Counted from the first letter of the stretch, positions 18,308 through 27,332 are shown. The stretch: 64,000 bases of DNA from JADHLJ01 sp038146985 (GCA_038146985.1 JAYQSQ010000001.1:438253-502252); one strand, 5' to 3'. Made by a program: numbers and translations. Notes: generated by a model from the sequence alone, not told the origin.

Positions 18308-18966
18308 TCGTTGCCGTCGTGCCCGTGAAGAACCTCGGCGAGGCGAAGAGCCGGCTCGGCCCGCTTCTGAACGCGGAGGAACGGCGCGGCCTGGTCGAGG
18401 CCATGCTGGAGGATGTGCTGGCTGCGCTTAAATCCGCCCGAGGCGTATCCGGGATATTCGTGGTGAGCGATGGCGATGGATTGGTTCCCGACGGCTGGAC
18501 CCTTATCCCCGAGCCAGAGAACCGGGGATATGATCAGGCGGTGGCGACGGCGCTGGCCGATCCCCGGGTGGCCGAAGCGGAAGCCGTTCTTGTCCTGCCG
18601 GGTGACTTGCCCCTGGTGACGCCAAAGGATATCGACGACTTCATCGGTTCCAGGGGCGCGCCCTCGATGGAGTCTCGCATCCGCATCGCGCCGGCGCGGG
18701 ACGGCGATGGTACCAATGCGCTGCTGATCGCGCCGCCTGGATCAATGGCGACGCGCTTCGGCCCCGGCAGTTTCGAGCGCCACAAGCAGATGGCGGAACA
18801 GGTGGCTTCCAAGGTTGAGATCGTCGCGCCCACTGGGCTTGCGTTCGATATCGATACTCCCCAAGATCTGCTCGAATTTCGCGCGCGCGCCGGCGACACC
18901 CACACCCACGCCTTCCTTCGGCGCTCCGGCGTGGCGGATCGCCTTGCCCGTGCGGCACGAGACTAG
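18304..18966 (+). CDS. cofC: CofC/FbiD, phospholactate (or analogue) guanylyltransferase
   Basis: A 220-residue nucleotidyltransferase that joins GTP to a three-carbon phospho-acid to make the side-chain donor for CofD. AVVPVKNLGEAKSRLGPLLN, VLPGDLPLVTPKDID and DGDGTNALLIAPPG are the conserved blocks. Homologues differ in donor: 2-phospholactate in archaea, phosphoenolpyruvate in mycobacteria, and 3-phosphoglycerate in Paraburkholderia rhizoxinica. The donor here cannot be settled by eye. The GTG start overlaps the cofD stop (GTGA). Confidence 0.92.
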   Translation: MIVAVVPVKNLGEAKSRLGPLLNAEERRGLVEAMLEDVLAALKSARGVSGIFVVSDGDGLVPDGWTLIPEPENRGYDQAVATALADPRVAEAEAVLVLPGDLPLVTPKDIDDFIGSRGAPSMESRIRIAPARDGDGTNALLIAPPGSMATRFGPGSFERHKQMAEQVASKVEIVAPTGLAFDIDTPQDLLEFRARAGDTHTHAFLRRSGVADRLARAARD

Positions 18967-18989
18967 CGTGAACCGGCGACGGATCGGGG

Positions 18990-21461
18990 ATGACCTTGTC
19001 GAACGATCTCTTTTGGACTGAACCGGAGAACCGGCCCGATCGCGCCGCCGCGATGGCGCTCGCCGAGAGGGCCGATCTCGCGGCTCTCATGGATGCCGCC
19101 GCGCGTATCCGCGACCATGGTTTCGGCCGCCATATAAGCTACTCGCGCAAGGTCTTCATTCCGCTGACCCAGTTGTGCCGCGACGTCTGCCACTACTGCA
19201 CCTTCGCCCAGGCGCCGCGCGATCTGAAGCAGGCCTATCTTTCGCCGGAACAGGTGCTGGACATCGCCCGGGCCGGAAAACTGGCCGGCTGCAAGGAGGC
19301 TCTTTTCACCCTCGGCGATAAGCCCGAGCTGCGCTACGCCGCCGCGCGCGAGGCGCTCGCCGAAATGGGCTTTGCGACGACCCTCGACTATCTGCGCGCC
19401 ATGGCCCTGCTGGTCTTTGAGGAAACCGGGCTGATGCCGCATCTCAATCCGGGCGTGATGACGGCGGCGGAGATCGCGTCCTTGCGCGAGGCATCGGTCA
19501 GCATGGGCATCATGCTGGAAAACACGTCGCGGCGGCTGCTTGACAAGGGCGGCTGCCACCACGGCTCTCCCGACAAGGACCCGTCGGTGCGGCTCGAAAC
19601 CATGACCGAGGCCGGACGTCAGAAGGTCCCCTTCACCAGCGGCCTCCTGATCGGGATCGGCGAAACGCGCGCCGAGCGGATCGAAACCTTGCTGGCGCTG
19701 CGCGATCTGCACGACGAGCACGGCCAGATCCAGGAAGTCATCGTGCAGAACTTCCGCGGCAAGGCCGGCACAAAAATGCATGCGGCGCCGGAGCCGGATT
19801 TGGCGGATCTGCAATGGACCATCGCGGTGGCGCGGCTGATCCTGGGACCCGGGATGTCGATCCAGGCGCCGCCCAATCTTTCCTATGGCGACGCGGCGCG
19901 CCTGATCCCTGCCGGCATCAACGACTGGGGCGGGGTCTCCCCGGTGACGCCGGATCACGTGAACCCCGAGGCGCCGTGGCCGCATCTCGACGTGCTGGCC
20001 CGCGATACCGCGTCTATGGGCAAGGTCTTGGTCGAGCGGCTGTCGGTCTATCCGCCCTATGTGCGCGACGTGGAGACCTGGCTCGATCCCGGTTTTCGGG
20101 CCGCGGTGTTGGCCGCCGCCGACGCCGACGGATTGGCGCGGACCGAGGACTGGTCGCCGGGCCGGGCCGAGGCGCCGGATAATCCGATCCCGGAACTCGA
20201 CGTCACACCGGGCTTTCTCGCCCATGACGATCTTGATGCGATCCTCGACAGCGCGATGTCCGGCGACAGCCTGACCGAGCGCGAAATCGTCCGCCTGTTC
20301 CATGCCCGCGACGGCGAGGTCGAGACCGTGGCGTCCGCCGCCGACGAGCTGCGCCGCAAGGTCAGCGGCGACACCGTGCGCTATGTCGTGAACCGGAACA
20401 TCAACTACACCAATGTCTGCTATTTCGGCTGCAAGTTCTGCGCCTTCTCCAAGGGCAAGACCCAGGAGAGCCTGCGCGGCAAGCCGTATGACCTGGCGAT
20501 GGAGGAGATCGTGCGCCGGGCCCGGGAGGCCTGGGAGCGTGGCGGCACCGAGGTCTGCCTGCAGGGCGGCATCCATCCAGACTATGACGGCAACACCTAT
20601 CTCGAGATCACCAAGGCCCTGAAGGCCGCGTTGCCGGACATGCATATCCATGCCTTCTCACCGCTTGAGGTGCATCAGGGCGCGCGGACCCTCGACATTC
20701 CCCTGGAGACCTTCCTCGGCCGCCTGCGCGACGCGGGCCTCGGCAGCCTGCCGGGCACGGCGGCGGAGGTCCTCGACGATGAGGTGCGCGCGGTTCTGTG
20801 TCCGGACAAGGTCAATACCGCCCAGTGGCTTGAAGTGGTTGAGACCGCGCACCGGGTCGGCCTGCGCACCACCTCGACCATCATGTTCGGCCATGTGGAC
20901 AGGCCGGTGCATTGGGCGCGCCACCTGATCCGCCTGCGCGAGTTGCAGGCGCGGACCGGCGGAATCACCGAATTCGTACCGCTGCCCTTCGTGCATATGG
21001 AGGCGCCGATCTTCCTGCGCGGCGGCGCCCGGCGCGGGCCGAGCTGGCGCGAGACGGTGCTGATCCATGCGGTGGCGCGGCTCGCTTTGCATCCGCTGAT
21101 CACCAATATCCAGACCTCCTGGGTCAAGCTCGGGCCGACCGGCGCGGGCGTATGCCTTGAATCCGGCGCCAATGATTTCGGCGGCACCCTGATGAACGAG
21201 ACCATCACCCGCTCGGCCGGCGCCAGCCACGGCCAGGAACTGCCGCCGGAGCGGATGGACGCGGTGATCCGCGCGCTTGGCCGCGAGCCGGAACAGCGCA
21301 CGACCCTTTATGGCACCCCGGACGAGGGTCAGCGGCGGCGCTCCTACGACGCCGCGCCGCTGGCCGAGGTGGTCAACACCCCGGTGCGCAAATCGCGCAA
21401 GCGGGAGGGCGCCGCCGATCTGGTCCGGCCCGGCTACGAGGTCCAGGGAAGCGCCGACTGA
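18990..21461 (+). CDS. cofGH: CofGH (FbiC-type), bifunctional FO synthase
   Basis: An 823-residue fusion of two radical SAM enzymes that build the deazaflavin FO from a ribityl-uracil intermediate and tyrosine. The CofG half (about 45-400) carries C63, C67 and C70 in LCRDVCHYCTF. The CofH half (about 440-800) carries C477, C481 and C484 in NVCYFGCKFCAF. The two CX3CX2C motifs are intact, so both 4Fe-4S clusters should form. The fusion is the actinobacterial arrangement and not the split archaeal one. It follows cofC by 23 bases and is the last biosynthetic gene. Confidence 0.96.
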   Translation: MTLSNDLFWTEPENRPDRAAAMALAERADLAALMDAAARIRDHGFGRHISYSRKVFIPLTQLCRDVCHYCTFAQAPRDLKQAYLSPEQVLDIARAGKLAGCKEALFTLGDKPELRYAAAREALAEMGFATTLDYLRAMALLVFEETGLMPHLNPGVMTAAEIASLREASVSMGIMLENTSRRLLDKGGCHHGSPDKDPSVRLETMTEAGRQKVPFTSGLLIGIGETRAERIETLLALRDLHDEHGQIQEVIVQNFRGKAGTKMHAAPEPDLADLQWTIAVARLILGPGMSIQAPPNLSYGDAARLIPAGINDWGGVSPVTPDHVNPEAPWPHLDVLARDTASMGKVLVERLSVYPPYVRDVETWLDPGFRAAVLAAADADGLARTEDWSPGRAEAPDNPIPELDVTPGFLAHDDLDAILDSAMSGDSLTEREIVRLFHARDGEVETVASAADELRRKVSGDTVRYVVNRNINYTNVCYFGCKFCAFSKGKTQESLRGKPYDLAMEEIVRRAREAWERGGTEVCLQGGIHPDYDGNTYLEITKALKAALPDMHIHAFSPLEVHQGARTLDIPLETFLGRLRDAGLGSLPGTAAEVLDDEVRAVLCPDKVNTAQWLEVVETAHRVGLRTTSTIMFGHVDRPVHWARHLIRLRELQARTGGITEFVPLPFVHMEAPIFLRGGARRGPSWRETVLIHAVARLALHPLITNIQTSWVKLGPTGAGVCLESGANDFGGTLMNETITRSAGASHGQELPPERMDAVIRALGREPEQRTTLYGTPDEGQRRRSYDAAPLAEVVNTPVRKSRKREGAADLVRPGYEVQGSAD

Positions 21462-21493
21462 TCGGCCAAGGAAGGAAGCAAGCGAGCCTGTCC

Positions 21494-22495
21494 ATGTCCG
21501 ATGCCCCGCTCACTTTCGGCCTGATGTTGTCCAACCGGGGACCGGTCCTGGGCTACAGCACGCCGGCGAACCTGATCGACCTCGGGATCGCGGCTGAACG
21601 GAGCGGGCTGTTCAACACCGTGTGGTCCGGTGACGCCTTCCTCACCAACCCCCGGTTGGACGCGGTCACCCTGTTGGCGGCCGTCGCGGCGCGGACCGAG
21701 AAGGTCCGCCTGGGTCCCGCCTGCATGGGAAGCTTCACCCAGCGCGCGGCGCTTGATCTCGCCTACCAATGGGCCAGCCTCGATCAGATTTCCGGCGGAC
21801 GAATGGTGATGGTGGCCTGCGCCGGCGGCGGCAGCGGTGAGGCTTGGGCGCGGGAGGACCGTAATACGGGCGTTTCCTCCGCCGACCGCCGCGCCTTGAT
21901 GTGGGAACGGATAGAGCTGCTCCATCGCTTGTTCGTCGAGGACGAGGTGACCTTCCAGGGCCGCTTCCACGACTATGAGAAGGTTACCATCGTGCCGAAG
22001 CCTTTGCGCCGGCCGAGTCCAATCTGGGCGGCGACTAATATCACGCGCCTCGCCAGCGGCGGTTCCTCCGGGAAGATGCCGGTCAAAACCCTGGCCAAGG
22101 TCGGCGAGATCTGCGACGGCTGGATGACCCATTCGGTGAGCCCCGGGACCTTCGCTGAGGCCTGGGGGCATATCCGCGCCTCCGCCGTCGCCAACGGCAA
22201 GAACCCGGACGCAATGGACAACGCCTTGGTCGTCAATCTCTGCGTGCGCGACGATCCGGCGGAGGCGCTGGAGGAGACCCGGGATTTTCTGGCGGACTAT
22301 TACGGCATCCGCTTTACGGTCGAGCGCACCCGCGACTGGACCGCGCATGGACCGGCGGAGGCCTGCGCCGCGAGTTTGCGGTCCTTCATCGGCTCGGGCG
22401 TGAAGCACATTGCGCTGCGCATGACCTCGCGGGATCAGACCGGGCAGTTCAAGCGCCTGACGGAAGATGTCCTGCCGCTTGTGAACAAGGTTTAA
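21494..22495 (+). CDS. LLM-class F420-dependent oxidoreductase 3
   Basis: A 333-residue luciferase-like barrel located 32 bases after cofGH and probably in the same transcript. Segments FGLMLSNRGPVLGYSTPANL, KVRLGPACMGSFTQRAALDL and LDQISGGRMVMVACAGGGSG fit the family. The glycine-rich GGGSG stretch in the phosphate-binding region is distinctive. Direct linkage to F420 synthesis makes F420 the expected cofactor. The reaction is unknown. Confidence 0.84.
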   Translation: MSDAPLTFGLMLSNRGPVLGYSTPANLIDLGIAAERSGLFNTVWSGDAFLTNPRLDAVTLLAAVAARTEKVRLGPACMGSFTQRAALDLAYQWASLDQISGGRMVMVACAGGGSGEAWAREDRNTGVSSADRRALMWERIELLHRLFVEDEVTFQGRFHDYEKVTIVPKPLRRPSPIWAATNITRLASGGSSGKMPVKTLAKVGEICDGWMTHSVSPGTFAEAWGHIRASAVANGKNPDAMDNALVVNLCVRDDPAEALEETRDFLADYYGIRFTVERTRDWTAHGPAEACAASLRSFIGSGVKHIALRMTSRDQTGQFKRLTEDVLPLVNKV

Positions 22496-22513
22496 AGGAA
22501 AGGGAAGACGGCC

Positions 22514-23452
22514 ATGGCGATCGGTGTCGGACTGGGAATGGCGGCGTTCACCTTTTCAAGCGCCGCGGGATATTGGCGCTGGGTCAAGCGCTGCGACGAA
22601 GCCGGCGTGGACTCTCTCTGGCAGACCGACCGGCTGGTCTCCAAGGAGCCGTTTCTGGAATGCATGAGCACCATGGCGGGCCTTGCCGGCGCGACGAAAC
22701 GGATCAAGTTCGGCATGAACGTGGCCTCCATGGGGCTGCGCGACCCGTTGCAGACGGCCAAGCAATGCTCGACCATCGATTATCTCTCCGGCGGCCGGCT
22801 GCTACCGGCCTTCGGTCTTGGCAGCAACCGGTCGCGCGACTTCATCGCCACTGGCACCGCCACCAAGGCACGCGGCCAGCGGATGAACGAGGCGCTCGAG
22901 ATCATGAGCCGGCTCTGGGTCGAGGAGGAAGTCACCTTCGAGGGCAAGCATTACCAGTACGAGAAGGCGAGCGTGAGCCCGCGTCCGGTGCAGAACCCGC
23001 TGCCGCTCTGGGTTGGCGGCTCCTCCGACGCGGCGATCGAACGCACCGCGAAATACGGCACCGGCTGGCAGGCGGCGGCGGACTCGCCGAAGGAAGCCGG
23101 CATCGTCGTCGACAAGATCCTGATCGCCACGGAAAAACAGGGCCGATCCATCGACCATGACCATTTCGGCGCTGCCATGGGCGTGCGCTTTGGTTCCTGG
23201 GATGAGGAACCGGTCAAGAAAATGGGCGCCGATTTCGAAAAGCGTTTAGGCAAGCCGGCCAGGGAGGGTTTCGTCGTCGGCGGCGCGGATGAAATGCTGG
23301 ACCGCATCCAGCAATACGCCGATCACGGCATCTCGAAGTTCATCCTGCGCCCGATCGGCTCCGGCGACGCGGAGATGGAGGATCAGACCGAACAGCTTAT
23401 CGAAAAGGTGCTGAGCCGGGTGAAGGAGCTGAAGGAACGCAAGCGGGGGTGA
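22514..23452 (+). CDS. LLM-class F420-dependent oxidoreductase 4
   Basis: A 312-residue luciferase-like barrel beginning MAIGVGLGMAAFTFSSAAGY. KRIKFGMNVASMGLRDPLQT and IDYLSGGRLLPAFGLGSNRS are the strand and phosphate-loop segments, and NPLPLWVGGSSDAAIERTAK is a standard block. It starts 18 bases after LLM 3, with an AAAGGAAAGGGAAGA leader giving a ribosome site. Lysine-rich C-terminus. The gene order implies shared transcription with the F420 genes. Substrate unknown. Confidence 0.83.
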   Translation: MAIGVGLGMAAFTFSSAAGYWRWVKRCDEAGVDSLWQTDRLVSKEPFLECMSTMAGLAGATKRIKFGMNVASMGLRDPLQTAKQCSTIDYLSGGRLLPAFGLGSNRSRDFIATGTATKARGQRMNEALEIMSRLWVEEEVTFEGKHYQYEKASVSPRPVQNPLPLWVGGSSDAAIERTAKYGTGWQAAADSPKEAGIVVDKILIATEKQGRSIDHDHFGAAMGVRFGSWDEEPVKKMGADFEKRLGKPAREGFVVGGADEMLDRIQQYADHGISKFILRPIGSGDAEMEDQTEQLIEKVLSRVKELKERKRG

Positions 23453-23470
23453 CGGTTCACTTGCGCAATT

Positions 23471-23553
23471 CGTCATCCCCGCGAAGGCGGGGAGCTCGTG
23501 CCTAAAGTCGCTGAACGATCCGGTTCGAGGTCCCCACCTTCGCGGGGACGACG
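23471..23553. repeat. Type-2 intergenic palindromic element between LLM 4 and LLM 5
   Basis: CGTCATCCCCGCGAAGGCGG is mirrored by CACCTTCGCGGGGACGACG at the right end, with two mismatches over 23 bases. It resembles the elements at 12260 and 52969. It fills most of the 137-base gap and may act as a processing or termination point within the LLM series. Confidence 0.87.
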
Positions 23554-23589
23554 GGAATAACAGGATCAATGTGAAACAAGGTAGACATA

Positions 23590-24546
23590 ATGAAATTCGG
23601 TTTTCAGAACATGCTGCGCGGGGCGGCCTCCAGCCCGGAGGGGCTGACGGCGATCGCCCAGAAAGGGGAGGCGGTCGGCTTTGACGTGATCGCGCCCAAT
23701 GATCACATCATCGTGCCCGGCGGCATTGAGAGCACGTATCCTTACTCGGACGACGGGATCTGGCCGGGCGCCGCGATCGTCGAATGCCATGAGCAGCTGA
23801 CGGCGCTCACCTATATCGCCGGAAAGACCGAGAAAATCCGCATTCTCACCTCGGTCATGGTGGCGCCGTACCGGGCGCCGGTGCTGACCGCCAAGATCAT
23901 TGCCAGCGCCGATGTGCTGTCCGAAGGGCGGGTGATCGTCGGAATCGGCGCCGGGTGGATGGCCGAGGAGATCGAGGCGATCGGCGCGCCTCCCTTCGCG
24001 GAGCGCGGCGCGGTAACGAATGAATATATCAAAATATTCAAAGAACTATGGACATCTGATAATCCAAAGTTTGAAGGGAAATACGCCCGCTTTTCCGATA
24101 TTCACTTCAAGCCCCAGCCGGTTCAGAAGCCGCATCCGCCGATCTGGGTGGGCGGCGAGAGCAAGCCAGCGTTGCGGCGGGCGGCGCGGCTCGGCGATGG
24201 CTGGTATCCCGCCGGCAACAATCCCCAGTTCAGACTTTCCACGCCCGGCGAGTTGGGTGCCCGGCTCGGCGTGCTGCGCGAAGTCTGCGACGAGGAAAGC
24301 CGTGACTTTGCGGATCTCGATATCGGCTACTTCTTCACCGGCGCGGTCCTGGCCGACGAGAAGCGAGGCGCGGACGGCAAACGCCAGCAGATGACCGGCA
24401 AAGCGGCGGATATTGCCGCCGATATCGCCGCTTTTGGCGCCATCGGCGTCGACACCATGATCTTCCTGTTTCAGCGCCCCGAGGTTGAGGCGACGCTGGA
24501 TCAGATGGAATGGTTCGGCACCGAGGTCATTCCGCTGCTGAAATAG
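23590..24546 (+). CDS. LLM-class F420-dependent oxidoreductase 5
   Basis: A 318-residue luciferase-like barrel, clearly paralogous to the next gene: both share a YPYSD motif, an IRIL(T/S)SVMV strand, RVxxGxGAGWMxEE(I/F)EAIG, NEYxxIFKELWT and KPHPPxW(V/I)GGES. It resembles the group that includes mycobacterial Rv2161c-like proteins. Bases about 24016-24085, coding NEYIKIFKELWTSDNPKFEG, are strikingly AT-rich against a GC-rich gene. Likely F420-dependent; substrate unknown. Confidence 0.84.
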   Translation: MKFGFQNMLRGAASSPEGLTAIAQKGEAVGFDVIAPNDHIIVPGGIESTYPYSDDGIWPGAAIVECHEQLTALTYIAGKTEKIRILTSVMVAPYRAPVLTAKIIASADVLSEGRVIVGIGAGWMAEEIEAIGAPPFAERGAVTNEYIKIFKELWTSDNPKFEGKYARFSDIHFKPQPVQKPHPPIWVGGESKPALRRAARLGDGWYPAGNNPQFRLSTPGELGARLGVLREVCDEESRDFADLDIGYFFTGAVLADEKRGADGKRQQMTGKAADIAADIAAFGAIGVDTMIFLFQRPEVEATLDQMEWFGTEVIPLLK

Positions 24547-24591
24547 TCGGGGCCGCCAGAACAGAGCGCCCAACCCATAAGGGAGAAAGAG

Positions 24592-25551
24592 ATGGTTTTC
24601 GGATTCGGACTTCCCACTCGCGGCCCGCTTGCCGAACCGGCGGCGATCAGGAAGGTGCTGGGCCATGCCGAGCAGCTTGGCCTCGGTTATGTCTCGGTCT
24701 CGGACCACATCGTGATTCCGCGCAAGATCAGCCCGCTCTATCCCTATTCCGATAGCGGCGAGCCGCCGTTTCCGCCCGACGGCGCGTGCCTGGAGCAGTT
24801 GACCCTGATGTCCTATGTGGCGGCGGTCACCTCAAAGATCCGCATCCTCTCCTCGGTGATGGTGGTCCCGCACCGCAACCCGGTCCATACCGCCAAGACC
24901 ATCGCCACGATCGACGTGCTTTCGGGCGGCCGGGTCACCATCGGCTGCGGCGCCGGCTGGATGGAGGAGGAGTTCGAGGCGATCGGTACCGAGCCGTTCA
25001 AGGAACGGGGCCGGGTCACCAACGAATATCTGGAGATCTTCAAGGAGCTCTGGACCGTCGAGTCTCCCTCCTATCGGGGCAAGTACAACAGCTTCACCGA
25101 CGTGAAGTTCGAGCCCAAGCCGGTGCAGAAGCCGCATCCGCCGCTCTGGATCGGCGGCGAAAGTCCAGCCGCCAAGCGCCGCGCGGTCACCCATGGCGAC
25201 GGGTGGTTCCCGATCGGCGCAAACCCGGCCTTTCCGATGAACACGGCGGATAAATACGCCGCCGGTCTTTCCTCGCTGAAACAGATGGCCGCCGAGCACG
25301 ATCGCGACCCGGCCAGCATCGATCTCGGTTTCTGGAGCAACTGGGACTGGGAGATGATGGACCGCAAGACGCCCCAGGAAGGCGCACGCCACATCATGAC
25401 CGGCGGCACCTCGGCGATCATGGACGATATCGGGGCACTGAAAGAGTTGGGCGTGGAGATCTTCATGTTCCAACTCGCCAAGCCGGAGAGTCTCGACGAC
25501 ACATTGGCGTCCATGGACCGGTTCGCGAACGGGATCTTGAGCAGGGCGTGA
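24592..25551 (+). CDS. LLM-class F420-dependent oxidoreductase 6
   Basis: A 319-residue luciferase-like barrel and a tandem paralogue of the gene before it. Shared blocks include IRILSSVMVVPHRNPVHTAK, GCGAGWMEEEFEAIG and PVQKPHPPLWIGGESPAAKR. It differs at its N-terminus (FGFGLPTRGPLAEPAAIRKV) and in the region after residue 200, suggesting an altered substrate pocket after duplication. A ribosome site GGGAGAAAGAG precedes the ATG. It is the last of the contiguous LLM series. Confidence 0.84.
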   Translation: MVFGFGLPTRGPLAEPAAIRKVLGHAEQLGLGYVSVSDHIVIPRKISPLYPYSDSGEPPFPPDGACLEQLTLMSYVAAVTSKIRILSSVMVVPHRNPVHTAKTIATIDVLSGGRVTIGCGAGWMEEEFEAIGTEPFKERGRVTNEYLEIFKELWTVESPSYRGKYNSFTDVKFEPKPVQKPHPPLWIGGESPAAKRRAVTHGDGWFPIGANPAFPMNTADKYAAGLSSLKQMAAEHDRDPASIDLGFWSNWDWEMMDRKTPQEGARHIMTGGTSAIMDDIGALKELGVEIFMFQLAKPESLDDTLASMDRFANGILSRA

Positions 25552-25572
25552 GAGAGGTGCCCATGGTAACGA

Positions 25573-25670
25573 GACCCTTCGAGACGCCGCTGCGCGGCTC
25601 CGCAGGGTGAGTGGTATTATTTGTGGACACTCACCCTGAGGAGCGCCCCATGGGCGCGTCTCGAAGGGTC
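25573..25670. repeat. Type-4 intergenic palindromic element (CCTTCGAGACG family)
   Basis: GACCCTTCGAGACGC at the left is mirrored by GCGTCTCGAAGGGTC at the right, and an inner pair (CAGGGTGAGTG and CACTCACCCTG) forms a second nested stem around 25600-25640. A second copy with the same outer and inner pairs is at 40065-40160. This sequence type is common between genes of many alphaproteobacteria. Confidence 0.88.
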
Positions 25671-25707
25671 CTTTTAAACGCCGGGACGACAAGAGGGGGA
25701 AAGAGCG

Positions 25708-27315
25708 ATGGAGTTGGATGCGGACTACATCGTCGTCGGAGCCGGCTCCGCCGGGTGCGTTGTCGCCGACCGGTTGAGCGAGGACGGCTCGCGGGTGTTG
25801 GTTCTGGAGGCGGGACCGAGGGACCTGCATCCGATGATCCATATTCCGGCGGGCATCCTGCATCTGCTCTATAACGAGAAGGTCAACTGGAACTATTCCT
25901 CGGAACCCGAGGCGACCAGCGGCAACCGCCGCATCCACTGGCCCCGGGGACGGGTGCTGGGCGGGTCAAGCTCCATCAACGGCATGCTCTATGTGCGCGG
26001 CAACCCCGCCGATTATGACGGCTGGGCCCAGATGGGCTGCCGGGGCTGGTCGTTCGAGGAGGTGCTGCCGTTCTTCCGCAAGTCGGAAAATTATCGCAAC
26101 GGCGGCGACCCGGCGCATCGCGGCAAGGGCGGCCCGCTGGAGGTCGAGGATTACCGGACCAATCTGGATCTCACCCACGCTTTTGTCGAGGCCGCCGAGC
26201 AGGCCGGTTTCAAGCGCAGCCGGGATCTGAACGGCGCCGAACCCGAGGGCGTCGGCTACTCCCAGATGACCCGCATCGGCCGCCGCCGGGGCTCTACCGC
26301 CCAGACCTTCCTCGCCCGCGCCAAGCGGCGTCAGAACGTGCGGATCGAGACCAATTCCGTCGCCAAGCACCTGACCTTCGAAGGCAGGCGCTGCACCGGC
26401 ATCACCTTCCGCCAGAACGGTGTCGACAGGACGGCCAGCGCCCGGCGCGAGGTGATCGTCTGCGGCGGTTCGGTCAACTCGCCGCATCTGCTCCAGGTTT
26501 CCGGGATAGGGCCGGCGGAGCATCTGAAATCGATCGGCGTCGAGGTGCTGCACGATCTGCCGGGTGTCGGTGGCAATCTGTCCGATCACTACGTCGCCCG
26601 GATCGCACACCGGGTGAGAGGTACCGACTCCATCAACACGCTTGCGCGCGGTGCGAAACTTCTGGCGGAGATCGGCAAGTTCGTGATCCAGGGCAAGGGC
26701 GCGCTCACTTTCGGGGTGACCAGCGCCCAGGTGTTCTGCCGCAGCCGGGAAGGGCTCTCCAGTCCGGATCTGCAGTTGTTGTTCACGCCGGCGAGCTACC
26801 AGGAAGGTGTGATCGGCACATTGGAGAAGGAGCCGGGCATGACTGTCGCGGTCTGCGCGGTGCGCCCGTCCAGCCGGGGCACGATCATGGCGGCATCCGC
26901 CGATCCGCTGGAGCGTCCGAAGATCCGTCCGAACTATCTCTCGGACCCGGACGACATGCGCGTCACCCTGGCTGGCATCGAGCACACGCGGCGCATCTTT
27001 GCCCAGCCGGCCTTCGCGCCTTATGACGTTGCCGAGACCTTGCCGGGGCCTGGCGTGACCGCGAAGGAAGCACTTGAGAGTTTCGTGCGCGAGAAGGGCA
27101 GCATCATCTACCACCCGGTGGGCACCTGTAAGATGGGCGTGGACCCGCTGGCCGTGGTCAGCCCGCGCCTCGCCGTGCATGGGATCGAGGGGCTGCGTGT
27201 CGTTGACGCCTCGGTCATGCCGACGGTGACGACCGGAAACACCAATGCGCCGACCATCATGATCGCCGAGAAGGCGTCGGCGATGATCATCGAGGACGCG
27301 AAGAACGCGGCCTGA
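25708..27315 (+). CDS. GMC-family FAD-dependent oxidoreductase (choline/alcohol dehydrogenase-like)
   Basis: A 535-residue flavoenzyme of the glucose-methanol-choline family. The N-terminal YIVVGAGSAGCVVADRLSED binds FAD; HWPRGRVLGGSSSINGMLYV is GMC signature 1 and GGSVNSPHLLQVSGIGP is signature 2. The C-terminal IIYHPVGTCKMG holds the active-site histidine region. It oxidises an alcohol to an aldehyde or further. It lies between the LLM genes and a DUF169 gene, so it may act in the same catabolic route. The true alcohol is not known. Confidence 0.9.
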   Translation: MELDADYIVVGAGSAGCVVADRLSEDGSRVLVLEAGPRDLHPMIHIPAGILHLLYNEKVNWNYSSEPEATSGNRRIHWPRGRVLGGSSSINGMLYVRGNPADYDGWAQMGCRGWSFEEVLPFFRKSENYRNGGDPAHRGKGGPLEVEDYRTNLDLTHAFVEAAEQAGFKRSRDLNGAEPEGVGYSQMTRIGRRRGSTAQTFLARAKRRQNVRIETNSVAKHLTFEGRRCTGITFRQNGVDRTASARREVIVCGGSVNSPHLLQVSGIGPAEHLKSIGVEVLHDLPGVGGNLSDHYVARIAHRVRGTDSINTLARGAKLLAEIGKFVIQGKGALTFGVTSAQVFCRSREGLSSPDLQLLFTPASYQEGVIGTLEKEPGMTVAVCAVRPSSRGTIMAASADPLERPKIRPNYLSDPDDMRVTLAGIEHTRRIFAQPAFAPYDVAETLPGPGVTAKEALESFVREKGSIIYHPVGTCKMGVDPLAVVSPRLAVHGIEGLRVVDASVMPTVTTGNTNAPTIMIAEKASAMIIEDAKNAA

Positions 27316-27332
27316 GCCGAGGGAGAGAAGCC

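Noticed and set aside
18963..20651. A 562-codon minus-strand frame opposite cofGH
   Set aside because: It is the antisense shadow of the GC-rich cofGH gene, with low-complexity composition and no recognisable domain.
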